Source: Roseiflexus sp. (GTDB taxonomy: Bacteria > Chloroflexota > Chloroflexia > Chloroflexales > Roseiflexaceae). Taken from it: a stretch of 35,685 nucleotides of DNA. The notes beneath the pieces are model-generated. The model saw only the letters and a program-made list of their open reading frames with translations, did not search any database and was not told the origin of the DNA. The DNA lies in assembly GCA_017743475.1 (NCBI GenBank), contig JAGHYV010000051.1, positions 1 to 35,685 on the forward strand. Reading direction: 5' to 3'. Numbering within the stretch: the stretch's first letter is position 1; each line of letters begins with the position of its first letter. Of this stretch, positions 16,687-24,798 are shown in pieces. Made by a program: the position numbers and the translations under genes.

Positions 16687-19613
16687 GCCGCGTTGCACTC
16701 CGTTCCTCGTCTTCAAACCCGCCGCCAGCGACCCGTCCGCCGCGCCCAGACCTGCCGTTCCATCTTGTGCGCGCGCTGGCGTTGATCTGCATTGTGCTGG
16801 CGCTTATCCAACCACTGGCGCTACCGCAGGTTGCCGACTCACCTTCATTCCAGACGATCCCGCTACCCCGTGTCCTGCACGAGCCAGGAGTTGTTGCGCT
16901 GGCATTGCTGCGATATGCATTCGAGCCGCCGCTATTCCCGCTGATCAGCGCCGTGGCAGTGGCATCGCTGTGCATCCTTGCGGGGGAACTCAGCTTGGCG
17001 CTGATCGCAGCGATCCTGTCGCGCCGCGTTGCACGTCGCGCCACACGCTCGACGATCTGCCTGCGGGTTCGCCCCGCGCATACCATCGCCGGGACGAGCG
17101 CATCTGTTGCCAGACCGGGCGCGCTTATGCGTATGGTTCACGGTGGCATGGCGAAGCATTTCTGGATGCATCCTGCTCCACCGTATACCCTGATCATCAG
17201 TGGCGCACCAGATCTTCCCGCAGAACTGGAGGCGCTGATCAGCGGTACGCCAGATGATCAACAACGCGCCATGGGTGTGCTGGACGGCGCAGTACGCAGC
17301 AGCGCTCCGGGCGCACAGATCAATGCGACCGATGATCCGCTCATCGCGGCGGCAATTCCCGGACGCTGGATCGCCTGGCAGCGCTTCGGTCTGGCGCTGC
17401 CGCCGGCCTATCCGCTCCACACCCCGGCGCTTGTTGTTGAACATGAACTGGCAGGGGTATTGCTGGCGGCAGTCCGCCCCCACGGCAGCGTAGTGCACGC
17501 CGGGCTGGAGATCGCCCTGCGCCCACAGGGTGGCATGACCGGATGGGCGCTGGGGAAACAATGGCGCGCACGTGCGATGGCGCTGAAACTGACGCTTGAA
17601 CAGCGCCAGGATTATGCGCTTGCGCCAGATATTGCTGCCATCGAGGCAAAACTGGGCGATGCCGCATTCGAGGCGACCATCGTGGCAACCGCCGTCGCCG
17701 GGCGGCGTGATGACGCAATCGCTGCGCTCCACGCCATCGGTGATGCGCTTGGCGCATTCCAGCAACGCACCGCAAGCCGCTTGCAGCGTCTCATCCCGCT
17801 TGCCCGTGCGTCGGTCCGTCAGATAACTGTGGGTCAGGAGATGCAGACCGTATCGCACCTGCGCACGCCGCCGGTCTCACATCCCCCCACGCTGCTGCTG
17901 CCGTTCCGTCTCTGGCGTGGACCGGACATTTTGAGCGCCGGAGAAGTGGGGTATCTGTGGAATCTGTCCAATCCTCAGTCGAACGGATTGATGCGCTGTG
18001 ATCCATGCCGCCGGATTGCAGCGCCACCTCACGCCTTCTGTGCCGACGATCCGGAGCGTGTCATCGTTGGATATGCCCTGCACACCGATGGACACAGCGC
18101 ACCGGTTGGACCAACGCTGCGTGACCTGCGTCAGATTCTGCACCTGACCGCTGGCATGGGCGCCGGAAAGAGTCGTTTGCTGGCGAACCTGTGTCAGCAG
18201 TTGATCCCGCACGGATTCATGCTCATCGACGGCAAAGGCGATGATCGTGGCGGTAGTCTGGTTGATGTCGTGCGTCAACTGATTCCGGTCGCGGACGAAG
18301 GACGGTTTGTCCTGCTCGATCCGCTCGACACAGCATGGCCCATTGGACTGAACCCGCTCGCTGGCGCAGATGTGACACAACCTGGTGGCACCGATCTGGC
18401 GCTGGGGCAAATCCTGGCAACATTCGCGCGCATCGATCCTGATACGTGGGCGCGATCTCCAGGCATGCAGCAGTTCGCACGTATGGCAGCGCTGCTGGTG
18501 CTGGAGGGCGAAACGCATCCCACACTGGCGCACGTCAAACAGGCGCTGATCGACGAAGCGTACCGCCAGGAACTGCTCCGGTCGGTGCGGAACATCGAGG
18601 TCGCCAGTTTCTGGCTTGAGATATACCCGCGCCTGGGTGAGGGGCAGCGATCCAGTTGCGACGCGCTGTTGAGGCGTTTTGACGCCCTGTTGACCGCTGA
18701 AACGACGCGCTATCTGATGGCGCAGGCACGCCCCACGCTCGATCTGGCGCAGATGATTGCCGACCGGATGATCGTGCTGGTTCCGCTTCCCGATGTGGCG
18801 CTTGGCGGGCTGGCAGGCGCAGTCGGCATGCTGATTGCCCAGGCGTTTGTGCGTGCTGCCTTCAGTCGTAGCGGCAGTGACCGCACTCGCCACGACTATC
18901 CGTTGATCATCGATGAACTCCAGGTGCTGATCGGCAACAGCGACACAACCGATATAGCGACTGCCATCACGCGCCTGCGGTCGCTCGGCATTCCAGCGAT
19001 CTACGCCCATCAGGCGCTTGCACAGTTGGGCGATCTGCGCGACCTGATGCTGATCAATGCCGGGAACCGCATTATGCTGCAAACCCAGGAACCCGACGCC
19101 AGCATCTATGCGCGCGCCTACGCCGCCAGCGGTCTCACTGCCGCCGACCTGAGCGGGCAACCGCCGAACGACCATCAGTACGCCGTCCTGCGCTGTCGAG
19201 GCGTGGTGGCCGGACCTTTTTCGATGCAACCGCTCCCCTGGCCCTCTGTACGCGACGAGTCGCCGCCGCCATACCAGGGACCAGCGTGGCGCGACGTTCT
19301 ACCCGACGACGCCGATCCGGCAGACCGGTTCATCGTACGTGTCATCTACGATGCCGGTCCAGGCGTGGCTGCCGCCAATGAACTGTCGCACCTCAGCGAT
19401 GCCGACTGGCAGCGACTTTCGAGACGGTGGGAGCGGATCAGACAGGTTCAACGGCAGTACATCCTCGCGCATCCCGGTTGCATCGCTGATCGACTGGAAC
19501 GTCAACGCTGGCTATCGCGTCTCTATGCGGCGCGTCCGCGGGTGCTGGCTGCCGCTGAATACCTGCGCGGGCGTCAGAAAAGATCGCATCAGCAAGCCTT
19601 AAACTCGACGTGA
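16683..19613 (+). CDS. Membrane-anchored VirD4/TraG-like (HerA/FtsK superfamily) ATPase
   Basis: A 976-residue protein. Two hydrophobic segments lie near the N-terminus (about residues 28-50 and 85-112), then a basic linker. A long central region of no recognised family follows (about 120-450), with a CDPCRR...HAFC cysteine cluster near residues 440-457. The P-loop ATPase domain has Walker A GMGAGKSR near 492-500, LIDGKGDD after it, and Walker B LIIDELQVLI near 740-749. The closing QTQEPDASIYARAYAASGL segment is typical of coupling-protein ATPases. The family pumps DNA or protein across membranes in conjugation or type IV secretion, but no relaxase, VirB or pilus gene is present in the window. 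It overlaps the upstream small gene by 4 bases, with GGAGG before the ATG. Motor activity is likely, and the substrate is unknown. Confidence 0.85.
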   Translation: MSRVALRSSSSNPPPATRPPRPDLPFHLVRALALICIVLALIQPLALPQVADSPSFQTIPLPRVLHEPGVVALALLRYAFEPPLFPLISAVAVASLCILAGELSLALIAAILSRRVARRATRSTICLRVRPAHTIAGTSASVARPGALMRMVHGGMAKHFWMHPAPPYTLIISGAPDLPAELEALISGTPDDQQRAMGVLDGAVRSSAPGAQINATDDPLIAAAIPGRWIAWQRFGLALPPAYPLHTPALVVEHELAGVLLAAVRPHGSVVHAGLEIALRPQGGMTGWALGKQWRARAMALKLTLEQRQDYALAPDIAAIEAKLGDAAFEATIVATAVAGRRDDAIAALHAIGDALGAFQQRTASRLQRLIPLARASVRQITVGQEMQTVSHLRTPPVSHPPTLLLPFRLWRGPDILSAGEVGYLWNLSNPQSNGLMRCDPCRRIAAPPHAFCADDPERVIVGYALHTDGHSAPVGPTLRDLRQILHLTAGMGAGKSRLLANLCQQLIPHGFMLIDGKGDDRGGSLVDVVRQLIPVADEGRFVLLDPLDTAWPIGLNPLAGADVTQPGGTDLALGQILATFARIDPDTWARSPGMQQFARMAALLVLEGETHPTLAHVKQALIDEAYRQELLRSVRNIEVASFWLEIYPRLGEGQRSSCDALLRRFDALLTAETTRYLMAQARPTLDLAQMIADRMIVLVPLPDVALGGLAGAVGMLIAQAFVRAAFSRSGSDRTRHDYPLIIDELQVLIGNSDTTDIATAITRLRSLGIPAIYAHQALAQLGDLRDLMLINAGNRIMLQTQEPDASIYARAYAASGLTAADLSGQPPNDHQYAVLRCRGVVAGPFSMQPLPWPSVRDESPPPYQGPAWRDVLPDDADPADRFIVRVIYDAGPGVAAANELSHLSDADWQRLSRRWERIRQVQRQYILAHPGCIADRLERQRWLSRLYAARPRVLAAAEYLRGRQKRSHQQALNST

Positions 19614-19657
19614 AAAGGTTCAGGGGCGTTTTGCAGCGTCCTGATGAGGAACCCTAC

Positions 19658-19685
19658 TTGACAAACGCAGTATACTGCATAGTGA
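19658..19685 (+). promoter_or_regulatory. HU promoter with a 12-bp perfect palindrome in the spacer
   Basis: TTGACA at 19658-19663 is followed by the perfect palindrome gcagtatactgc at 19667-19678. A weak -10 TAGTGA lies at 19680-19685 (16-bp spacing). The palindrome between -35 and -10 looks like an operator. TATACT inside it is too close (7 bp) to serve as the -10 for this -35. Confidence 0.45.
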
Positions 19686-19735
19686 AGAGGAAAATGCTTC
19701 ATTATCTCCCAGAGGAAAGGAAGGATAGAACAAGT

Positions 19736-20014
19736 ATGCAAAAGACTGACTTTATCAAGGCGGTTGCTGAGCGGGCGAACCGGTCGCAGAAGGAAACGAA
19801 GGAGATCGTCGATGCGGCGCTGGAAGTTATTACCGATGCGCTGAAGCGTGGCGAGAAAGTCACCCTGACTGGCTTTGGCACATTTGAAGTGCGGCATCGT
19901 CAGGCGCGTGAAGGAGTGAATCCGCAGACCCGCACAAAAATCCAGATCCCGGCGACCAAAACTCCTGGCTTCAGCGCCAGCAGTACGTTGAAGAACGCAG
20001 TGAAGGATAGTTGA
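19736..20014 (+). CDS. hup: HU-family nucleoid DNA-binding protein
   Basis: A 92-residue histone-like protein that bends and compacts DNA as a dimer. It matches HU along its length: an N-terminal MQKTDFIKAVAERANRSQKE helix pair, the VTLTGFGTFEVRHRQARE core, the NPQT turn at the tip of the DNA-binding arm (proline intercalates), and IPATKTPGFSAS in the C-terminal return. The start is the ATG at 19736, with a purine-rich GGAAGGAT upstream. It is monocistronic, with its own promoter and a strong hairpin after the stop. An upstream extension to 19610 is not supported. The paralogue symbol is uncertain, and IHF-like members look similar. Confidence 0.93.
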   Translation: MQKTDFIKAVAERANRSQKETKEIVDAALEVITDALKRGEKVTLTGFGTFEVRHRQAREGVNPQTRTKIQIPATKTPGFSASSTLKNAVKDS

Positions 20015-20050
20015 GCGTTGTGGTTCTGACCACGCACGGGAAATGATCAC

Positions 20051-20077
20051 GGCGCCAGCGAGGCGTTCGCTGGCGCC
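20051..20077 (+). terminator. Hairpin terminator after HU (no T-tract)
   Basis: The 11-bp perfect arms ggcgccagcga and tcgctggcgcc enclose a five-base loop. The stem begins 36 bases after the HU stop. The absence of a T-run makes intrinsic termination uncertain. Confidence 0.6.
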
Positions 20078-20786
20078 ATCATGTGCAGAGCAGTGTTGTC
20101 GTGCGAGGCGCAGAGGGTTGCATGTCTATAAGACTCAACGTATGATTGCCGGGTACGGTTGACTTCTCTCCGTTCAAGACCGATGGGTGCAGCACAGATG
20201 ATGCAACGTTCTAAGAGAGCGTGCTCTCTCAGTCGAAGAGGCGCAAGACCTCAATCTGAAAGACTTCCTATGTTGATATCTGGTTGTTGATGGCAGCTAG
20301 ATCCTGCTAGCCGAGACACTGCTCATCGAAAGGTACCTGCTGGTATCGAACACGATTGTCTCCGGCTTCGGCACGCATGCCCCCGGAAAAGAGAGACGTA
20401 AGCAACAGCGTTCCGCATGAGAGATACACTTCATCCCGGCCGCCTCCGGGCAGCAAGGCTTCAGGATCATCCGAATATGCGTGATCACGAAGAGATGCGC
20501 CAGTCGTTTCGGGTCCAATAGCGGTACAACGTTTCTACCGGCGCTCGCCGCAAGCATTCCCTCCTACCTGCAGCCTTTCTGCCCGTAATCCCCGCCTCCA
20601 CACTGCGCTCAAGTCAGGTCTCCAGCCTTCGACGTTTAACCTGCAACGTTCAACCTGCAACTTGCAACCTTCCCGCTCTCTCTTTGTTTTCTACGCCACA
20701 CTTGCATATCTAAACGTTATCAAGTATACTTCTCACATCCCCCCTAATGGTCAACAGATGGTTCTGAAGCAAGGAGCAACGAAAGC
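20078..20786. other. Intergenic stretch between HU and the TRAP-binding protein
   Basis: About 700 bases. A minus-strand frame at 20297-20557 (86 codons) has no ribosome binding site or family pattern and was not called. Bases 20632-20670 hold short direct repeats of the type acctgcaacgttc/aacctgcaacttgc. The promoter TTGCAT (20702-20707)-17-TATACT (20725-20730) lies at the end. Confidence 0.55.
20702..20730 (+). promoter_or_regulatory. Promoter of the TRAP-type binding protein
   Basis: TTGCAT at 20702-20707 and TATACT at 20725-20730 have exact 17-bp spacing, about 55 bases before the start codon. Confidence 0.55.
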
Positions 20787-22004
20787 ATGCGACGACGAGT
20801 GTTTCTTCGCAGCGTCGCGGCAGGCAGTGCAGCCCTGACAGCAGCCACACTGGCAGCGTGTGGCCAGGCGCCGCAGACGCCAGTCCAGCAGGCGACGACC
20901 GCTCCGACACAGGAGCAACAGGCGACGACCGCCCCGGCGCAGCCAGCAACGCAGGCGCCGGTAGCCACTGCGCCGCAACCGCAGGCGCCAGCGCAAACGA
21001 GTGAGATGCCTTCCCTTGAGTGGGATATGGCTACCAGCTGGCCCGTGGCGCTCGACACGATTTTCGGCGGAGCGAAGACGGTTGCTGACCGAGTAGCCGC
21101 ATTGACGGATGGCAAGTTCAAAATCACGCCGCGCGCTGCGGGCGAACTGGCGCCCGCTTTGCAGGTGCTTGATGTGGTGCAGCAGGATGCTGTGCCAATT
21201 GGACATACTGCATCATACTACTATGTCGGCAAAAGTCCAGTGACTGCATTTGGAACCACTCTGCCCTTCGGTCTCAACGCGCAGCAGCAAAATGCCTGGC
21301 TGTACGAAGGCGGCGGGCTGGCAAAACTGCAGGCGGTGTATGCCAAGCTGTTCAATGTCATTCAGTTCCCGGCAGGCAATACCGGCGTCCAGATGGGTGG
21401 GTGGTTCCGCAAGGAGATCAACACCGTTGCCGACCTTCAGGGTCTCAAGATGCGCATCCCCGGTCTCGGCGGGCAGGTGTTAACCAAACTGGGAGTCACC
21501 GTTCAGGTCATTCCGGGTGGTGAGATCTTCCAGGCGTTGCAAACCGGCGCGGTCGACGCGGCGGAATGGGTCGGGCCGTATGACGATGAGAAACTCGGTC
21601 TGAACAAGGCGGCGAAGTTCTACTACTATCCGGGCTGGTGGGAGCCGGGTCCTACACTCGAGGTGCAGGTCAACCTCAATAGGTGGAACGAACTGCCAAA
21701 AGCCTACCAGGAGGCGATTGCGACCGCATCCGCCGAGGCGAATATTACGATGCTGGCGCGGTACGATGCGCGTAACCGTGAAGCGCTCAAGCGTCTGATC
21801 GACGGCGGCACTCAACTGCGCCCCTACAGCAAGGAAATCCTTGCCGCAGCTGAGAAGGCCGCCTTCGAACTGTACGATGAGTTTGCCGCGAAAGACGCCG
21901 ACTTCAAGGAAATCTACGAGGATTGGAAAGCATTCCGCGAAGCCGTCTACGGGTGGCACAAGGTGAACGAAGCCGGGTTTACCAACTACGTCTACAATAA
22001 GTGA
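20787..22004 (+). CDS. TRAP transporter substrate-binding lipoprotein (DctP/TakP type)
   Basis: A 405-residue protein with an N-terminal RRRVFLRS basic/twin-arginine stretch and the lipobox LAAC near residue 25, so probably an exported, lipid-anchored receptor. A low-complexity linker rich in Gln, Ala, Pro and Thr runs to about residue 70. The DctP domain follows: [64 protein letters not shown], then [26 protein letters not shown]. This is the TakP-like (2-oxoacid or related) pattern. No DctQ/DctM membrane genes lie next to it, so the partner must be elsewhere. The ligand is not knowable from sequence. GCAAGGAGC precedes the ATG at 20787. It has its own promoter, and a hairpin follows its stop. 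Confidence 0.9.
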   Translation: MRRRVFLRSVAAGSAALTAATLAACGQAPQTPVQQATTAPTQEQQATTAPAQPATQAPVATAPQPQAPAQTSEMPSLEWDMATSWPVALDTIFGGAKTVADRVAALTDGKFKITPRAAGELAPALQVLDVVQQDAVPIGHTASYYYVGKSPVTAFGTTLPFGLNAQQQNAWLYEGGGLAKLQAVYAKLFNVIQFPAGNTGVQMGGWFRKEINTVADLQGLKMRIPGLGGQVLTKLGVTVQVIPGGEIFQALQTGAVDAAEWVGPYDDEKLGLNKAAKFYYYPGWWEPGPTLEVQVNLNRWNELPKAYQEAIATASAEANITMLARYDARNREALKRLIDGGTQLRPYSKEILAAAEKAAFELYDEFAAKDADFKEIYEDWKAFREAVYGWHKVNEAGFTNYVYNK

Positions 22005-22516
22005 GACCCCCCACAACCAGCAATCGGAGAGGGCACAAAAGGGACGCAGACTGTGCGTCCCTTGTTAATCTGGCAGAACACAACGCACGCTCCACCAGTA
22101 TTTATTTACCATCTGCCCTGGTTGCTCTGGAGCGAAGGTGTCCCACTCTCGCCCCGCAGGACAGCCGAAGACACGATGCCCTCGCTCCCGTGAAGGGTTA
22201 CAGCGCTGCATGCGGGCGAGACGCTCGCGCACCCAGGCGGTGGGTGACACGCACCGTTCCAGCGCGCCAGGAACATTCCAGAACGACCATCGGGCGCCCT
22301 GACAGGAATGCATCCTATCGATCACGTTTTAGTCCACTGCAAAAAGGGTTAGGTCACCGCTGAGGCGCAGCGTTCGCAGAGGCGGATTCCATAGCGAGCC
22401 ACGCACACGCAAGCTTTGCTATGCATCCATCATGGTTCGTTTTTAGGGTTCTCTGCGCCCTCGGCGTCTCAGCGGTGCGTTTTTGCAGCGAAGTCACTAT
22501 TCATTTCGCCATCGCA
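22005..22516. other. Convergent intergenic region
   Basis: About 510 bases without a supportable gene. It contains the hairpin at 22039-22063 and a long imperfect inverted repeat between about 22353-22382 (accgctgaggcgcagcg...) and 22449-22480 (...ctcggcgtctcagcggt). The latter may be a dispersed element or a bidirectional terminator. Confidence 0.55.
22039..22063 (+). terminator. Hairpin terminator after the TRAP-binding protein
   Basis: The arms aagggacgca and tgcgtccctt enclose a gactg loop, followed by GTTAAT. The stem begins 35 bases after the stop at 22004. Confidence 0.65.
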
Positions 22517-23587
22517 TCACTGCATGACGTCCGAGAGTTTTCGCACCTCAAAGCCCATCGCTGCAAAGCGATCCAGGATATCTGGCAGTGCCTTGGCAGT
22601 TGCATCGCTGCCGCAGTGCGCCAGAATAATTGCACCATGCAGGTCGTTGGGGCTGAGTTTTTGCGTCACGCGCGCGATGAGAAACTCCGGCGTCTTCGGT
22701 TCCCCAACCGAATCCAGACTATCGAGCGACCAGTAGACTGGCAGGTATCCTTCTGATAATGCCACACGCAAAACCCGCTCATTGTACGCGCCATACGGCG
22801 GTCGAAAGAAGGGACGTATCACAGCATCCGGCGCAATTTCGTGCAGGATTTCCTCAGTTTCTTTCAGCTCGCGGCGAATAGTGTCGTCGTCTAGGGTTGT
22901 CAGATCGGGATGGTTCATAGTATGGTTAGCGAGTTCATGCCCATCCGCCACCATACGGCGAACCAGATCGGGATTGTCACGTATCCAGCGTCCGGTCAGG
23001 AAGAAGGTGATGGTGATCCCGCGCTCGCGCAACGAATCAAGGATGCGCGGCGTCGGCGCTGCACCTGCGCCAGCGTCGAGGGTCAGCGCAATCCACGGGC
23101 GCATCGGATTGCCGCGCTGAACCAGCAGTGCTTCGCCAGCATCGCCTGGTTCGATCAGCGGCACGACAAGTTCTCTCCCGGTGCGTAGCGGCGCATTGAT
23201 CATATTGTATGTTTTGATCAGCGCCGGAGAGGTGCGGTAGCGCGCTGCGATCTGTTCTAGGGTTTCACCAGCAGCAACGCGATGCCCCACGTAGCCATTT
23301 ACCCGTGGCAGGGGGGATGCAGTGGAAGTTGGCGGGACGGTAGTCGCTGGCAGCGACGTCACTACAGGTGGCAGTGAGAGGACCGGCGATTGGGACGCGA
23401 TTGTTACCGACGGAACGGGTGCGGTTGGCACAGATGTCGCACGAGCGGTCACCGTCGGCGCTTGCGTCGGGACAACTGCCAGCGGCGCTGGCGGTTGCCG
23501 CATCAGGTCGTTGAGCAACCATCCCAGCGCAATACCCGTTAGCAGAGTGAGAAGAATGAGTGGAAGGCTTGTACTGTTCTGTTCCAT
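22517..23587 (-). CDS. LysM-containing polysaccharide deacetylase (NodB fold)
   Basis: A 356-residue protein with a signal-anchor helix (about residues 7-25) and a Pro/Thr/Val-rich linker to ~98. A LysM domain lies at 99-145 (HRVAAGETLEQIAARY), then a NodB-type domain at ~160-355. Motifs are TLDAG at 169-173 (in place of TFDDG), a zinc-type H222-x3-H226 in NHTMNH, RPPYG at 262-266, and LAHCGS near the C-terminus. It probably deacetylates a cell-surface or wall glycan. The second Asp of motif 1 is Ala, so metal binding may differ. The start chosen is the ATG at 23587. A GTG at 23626 adds 13 residues without a better binding site. It follows the ycxB-like gene by about 80 bases and is probably co-transcribed. 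Confidence 0.86.
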   Translation of the reverse strand: MEQNSTSLPLILLTLLTGIALGWLLNDLMRQPPAPLAVVPTQAPTVTARATSVPTAPVPSVTIASQSPVLSLPPVVTSLPATTVPPTSTASPLPRVNGYVGHRVAAGETLEQIAARYRTSPALIKTYNMINAPLRTGRELVVPLIEPGDAGEALLVQRGNPMRPWIALTLDAGAGAAPTPRILDSLRERGITITFFLTGRWIRDNPDLVRRMVADGHELANHTMNHPDLTTLDDDTIRRELKETEEILHEIAPDAVIRPFFRPPYGAYNERVLRVALSEGYLPVYWSLDSLDSVGEPKTPEFLIARVTQKLSPNDLHGAIILAHCGSDATAKALPDILDRFAAMGFEVRKLSDVMQ

Positions 23588-23669
23588 TCCCGTCCATGGT
23601 TGCGCTGTACGCAGCTGTTTCTTCACCAGCGCAGGCAGGTGTTGCTAGCAGCGCAGTCGCGTGCGTCTT

Positions 23670-24185
23670 TTACCTGTTCTGCGTCGATGGACGAATCTTC
23701 GCCCGCAGAAGTTCCCGAAACGCGTCGATTGCCTGCGGACCGGCAAAGGCGCGCTTCGGCACAACTGAATATGCCCAGCGACCGTGGATCAGAACAAAGA
23801 CACGATCACTCTCGACAAACGACAGGTATCGATCCCACGGGCGACTGACGCGCTCCGTACCGAAGCGAAAGTGGGCACCGCGCTGGTCAAACATGGCTTC
23901 GACGTTCTGGCGGAGGATCGGGCTACTGCGGAACGTTGACCAGACGATGAGCAGCGGCACAGGATCGAACCAAGTGAACAACCCCAGTGCCAGCAGCAAC
24001 AGCGCTTGCGGGTTAACACCGGACATTATTGCAATCCAGACTCCGCTAAAAATCGCTAGAAAACCGATACCGCGATATATCAGATGCTTACGGGTCGAAC
24101 GCTGGTAGAGTCGGCACGCATGGAGCTGTTCGTCCAGCGTGTGGGTATAGTTCAGCGTGAAACTGCTCGCAGTCGTCACCGTCAT
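23670..24185 (-). CDS. YcxB-like membrane protein
   Basis: A 171-residue protein with a YcxB-like layout. An N-terminal strand ([23 protein letters not shown]) is followed by two adjacent hydrophobic helices (about 40-60 and 63-85). A C-terminal domain then has [40 protein letters not shown], ending [12 protein letters not shown], the pattern shared by YcxB domain proteins. It is an inner-membrane protein of unknown role. The start ATG at 24185 overlaps the stop of the LysM gene (ATGA), so they are coupled. No strong binding site precedes it, consistent with reinitiation. The family call is from memory of the pattern, fairly sure. Function is unknown. Confidence 0.78.
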   Translation of the reverse strand: MTVTTASSFTLNYTHTLDEQLHACRLYQRSTRKHLIYRGIGFLAIFSGVWIAIMSGVNPQALLLLALGLFTWFDPVPLLIVWSTFRSSPILRQNVEAMFDQRGAHFRFGTERVSRPWDRYLSFVESDRVFVLIHGRWAYSVVPKRAFAGPQAIDAFRELLRAKIRPSTQNR

Positions 24186-24793
24186 GGAATGATCAACTCC
24201 TGTCCAACGCGCAGATTATCAGCAGCAGCTGGCGTCAGATTGTTGGTGCGTAGAAGCGCCTCGACTGTCACTCCGTTGCGCTCGGCGATTGCGCGCAATG
24301 TGTCTCCCGGTTGCACCACATACCGTCGCGAACCCGATTGTGGCGCCGACGTCACGGTCGGTTCCAACGTCGCGGTCGGTTCCGGTGTCACGGTCGGTTC
24401 CGGCGTCGCGGTCGGTTCCGGCGTCACGGTCGGTTCCAACGTCGCGGTCGGTTCCGGCGTCGCGGTCGGTCCTAGCATCGCGGTTGGTCCCGGCGTCGCG
24501 GTTGGAGCCACCGATGGAACATTCACCGTCGGGACGATCGCTGGCGGTTGTGACACAGGGGCAACGGGCGGTGCAATCGGTTGCATAACCGTCAGACCGG
24601 CAATACGCAGGCTGGATATATCGCTACGTGCCAGGGCGAACGCTGCACCGAACGCTACACCAAAAACAATGATCACCAGCACGAGACGCCCTCGCTCCTC
24701 TAGGCGTTGTCGTGTTAACCGTAGCGCAATTGCGCCAATAAATGGCAGGACAAGCGCAACAACGATCAGCGCAAACAGCATCCACTGTGGCAT
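24182..24793 (-). CDS. Membrane protein with a TATPEP-type tandem repeat and C-terminal LysM domain
   Basis: A 203-residue protein with two N-terminal hydrophobic helices (about 3-23 and 37-56), then a linker. A nine-unit tandem repeat ([18 protein letters not shown] variants) is followed by a C-terminal LysM domain ([25 protein letters not shown]...[10 protein letters not shown]). LysM binds peptidoglycan or chitin-like glycan, so the protein likely links the membrane to the wall, with the repeat as an extended spacer. At DNA level the repeat is 18 bp x 9 at 24351-24512. The start ATG lies five bases after the mutS2 stop and is coupled. LysM orientation outside the membrane is inferred. Confidence 0.85.
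   Translation of the reverse strand: MPQWMLFALIVVALVLPFIGAIALRLTRQRLEERGRLVLVIIVFGVAFGAAFALARSDISSLRIAGLTVMQPIAPPVAPVSQPPAIVPTVNVPSVAPTATPGPTAMLGPTATPEPTATLEPTVTPEPTATPEPTVTPEPTATLEPTVTSAPQSGSRRYVVQPGDTLRAIAERNGVTVEALLRTNNLTPAAADNLRVGQELIIP
24351..24512. repeat. 18-bp tandem repeat, nine units
   Basis: Units of the type gtcgcggtcggttccggc begin at 24351 and every 18 bases to 24495. Most differ only at the gtc(g/a)cg and the (ccggc/caac/ctagc) positions. The repeat encodes the Pro/Thr-rich spacer of the LysM protein. Length variation between strains is expected. Confidence 0.9.
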
Positions 24794-24798
24794 TCAGG

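Noticed and set aside
17877-19229. 450-codon minus-strand frame within the ATPase gene
   Set aside because: Antisense to a clear P-loop ATPase. High GC at third positions makes such shadow frames common.
19671-19676. TATACT as -10 for the TTGACA at 19658
   Set aside because: Spacing is 7 bp, too short for a sigma70 promoter.
20297-20557. Minus-strand frame of 86 codons in the HU-TRAP gap
   Set aside because: No ribosome binding site, no recognisable family, and unusual composition. It could be a decayed gene, but I cannot support it.
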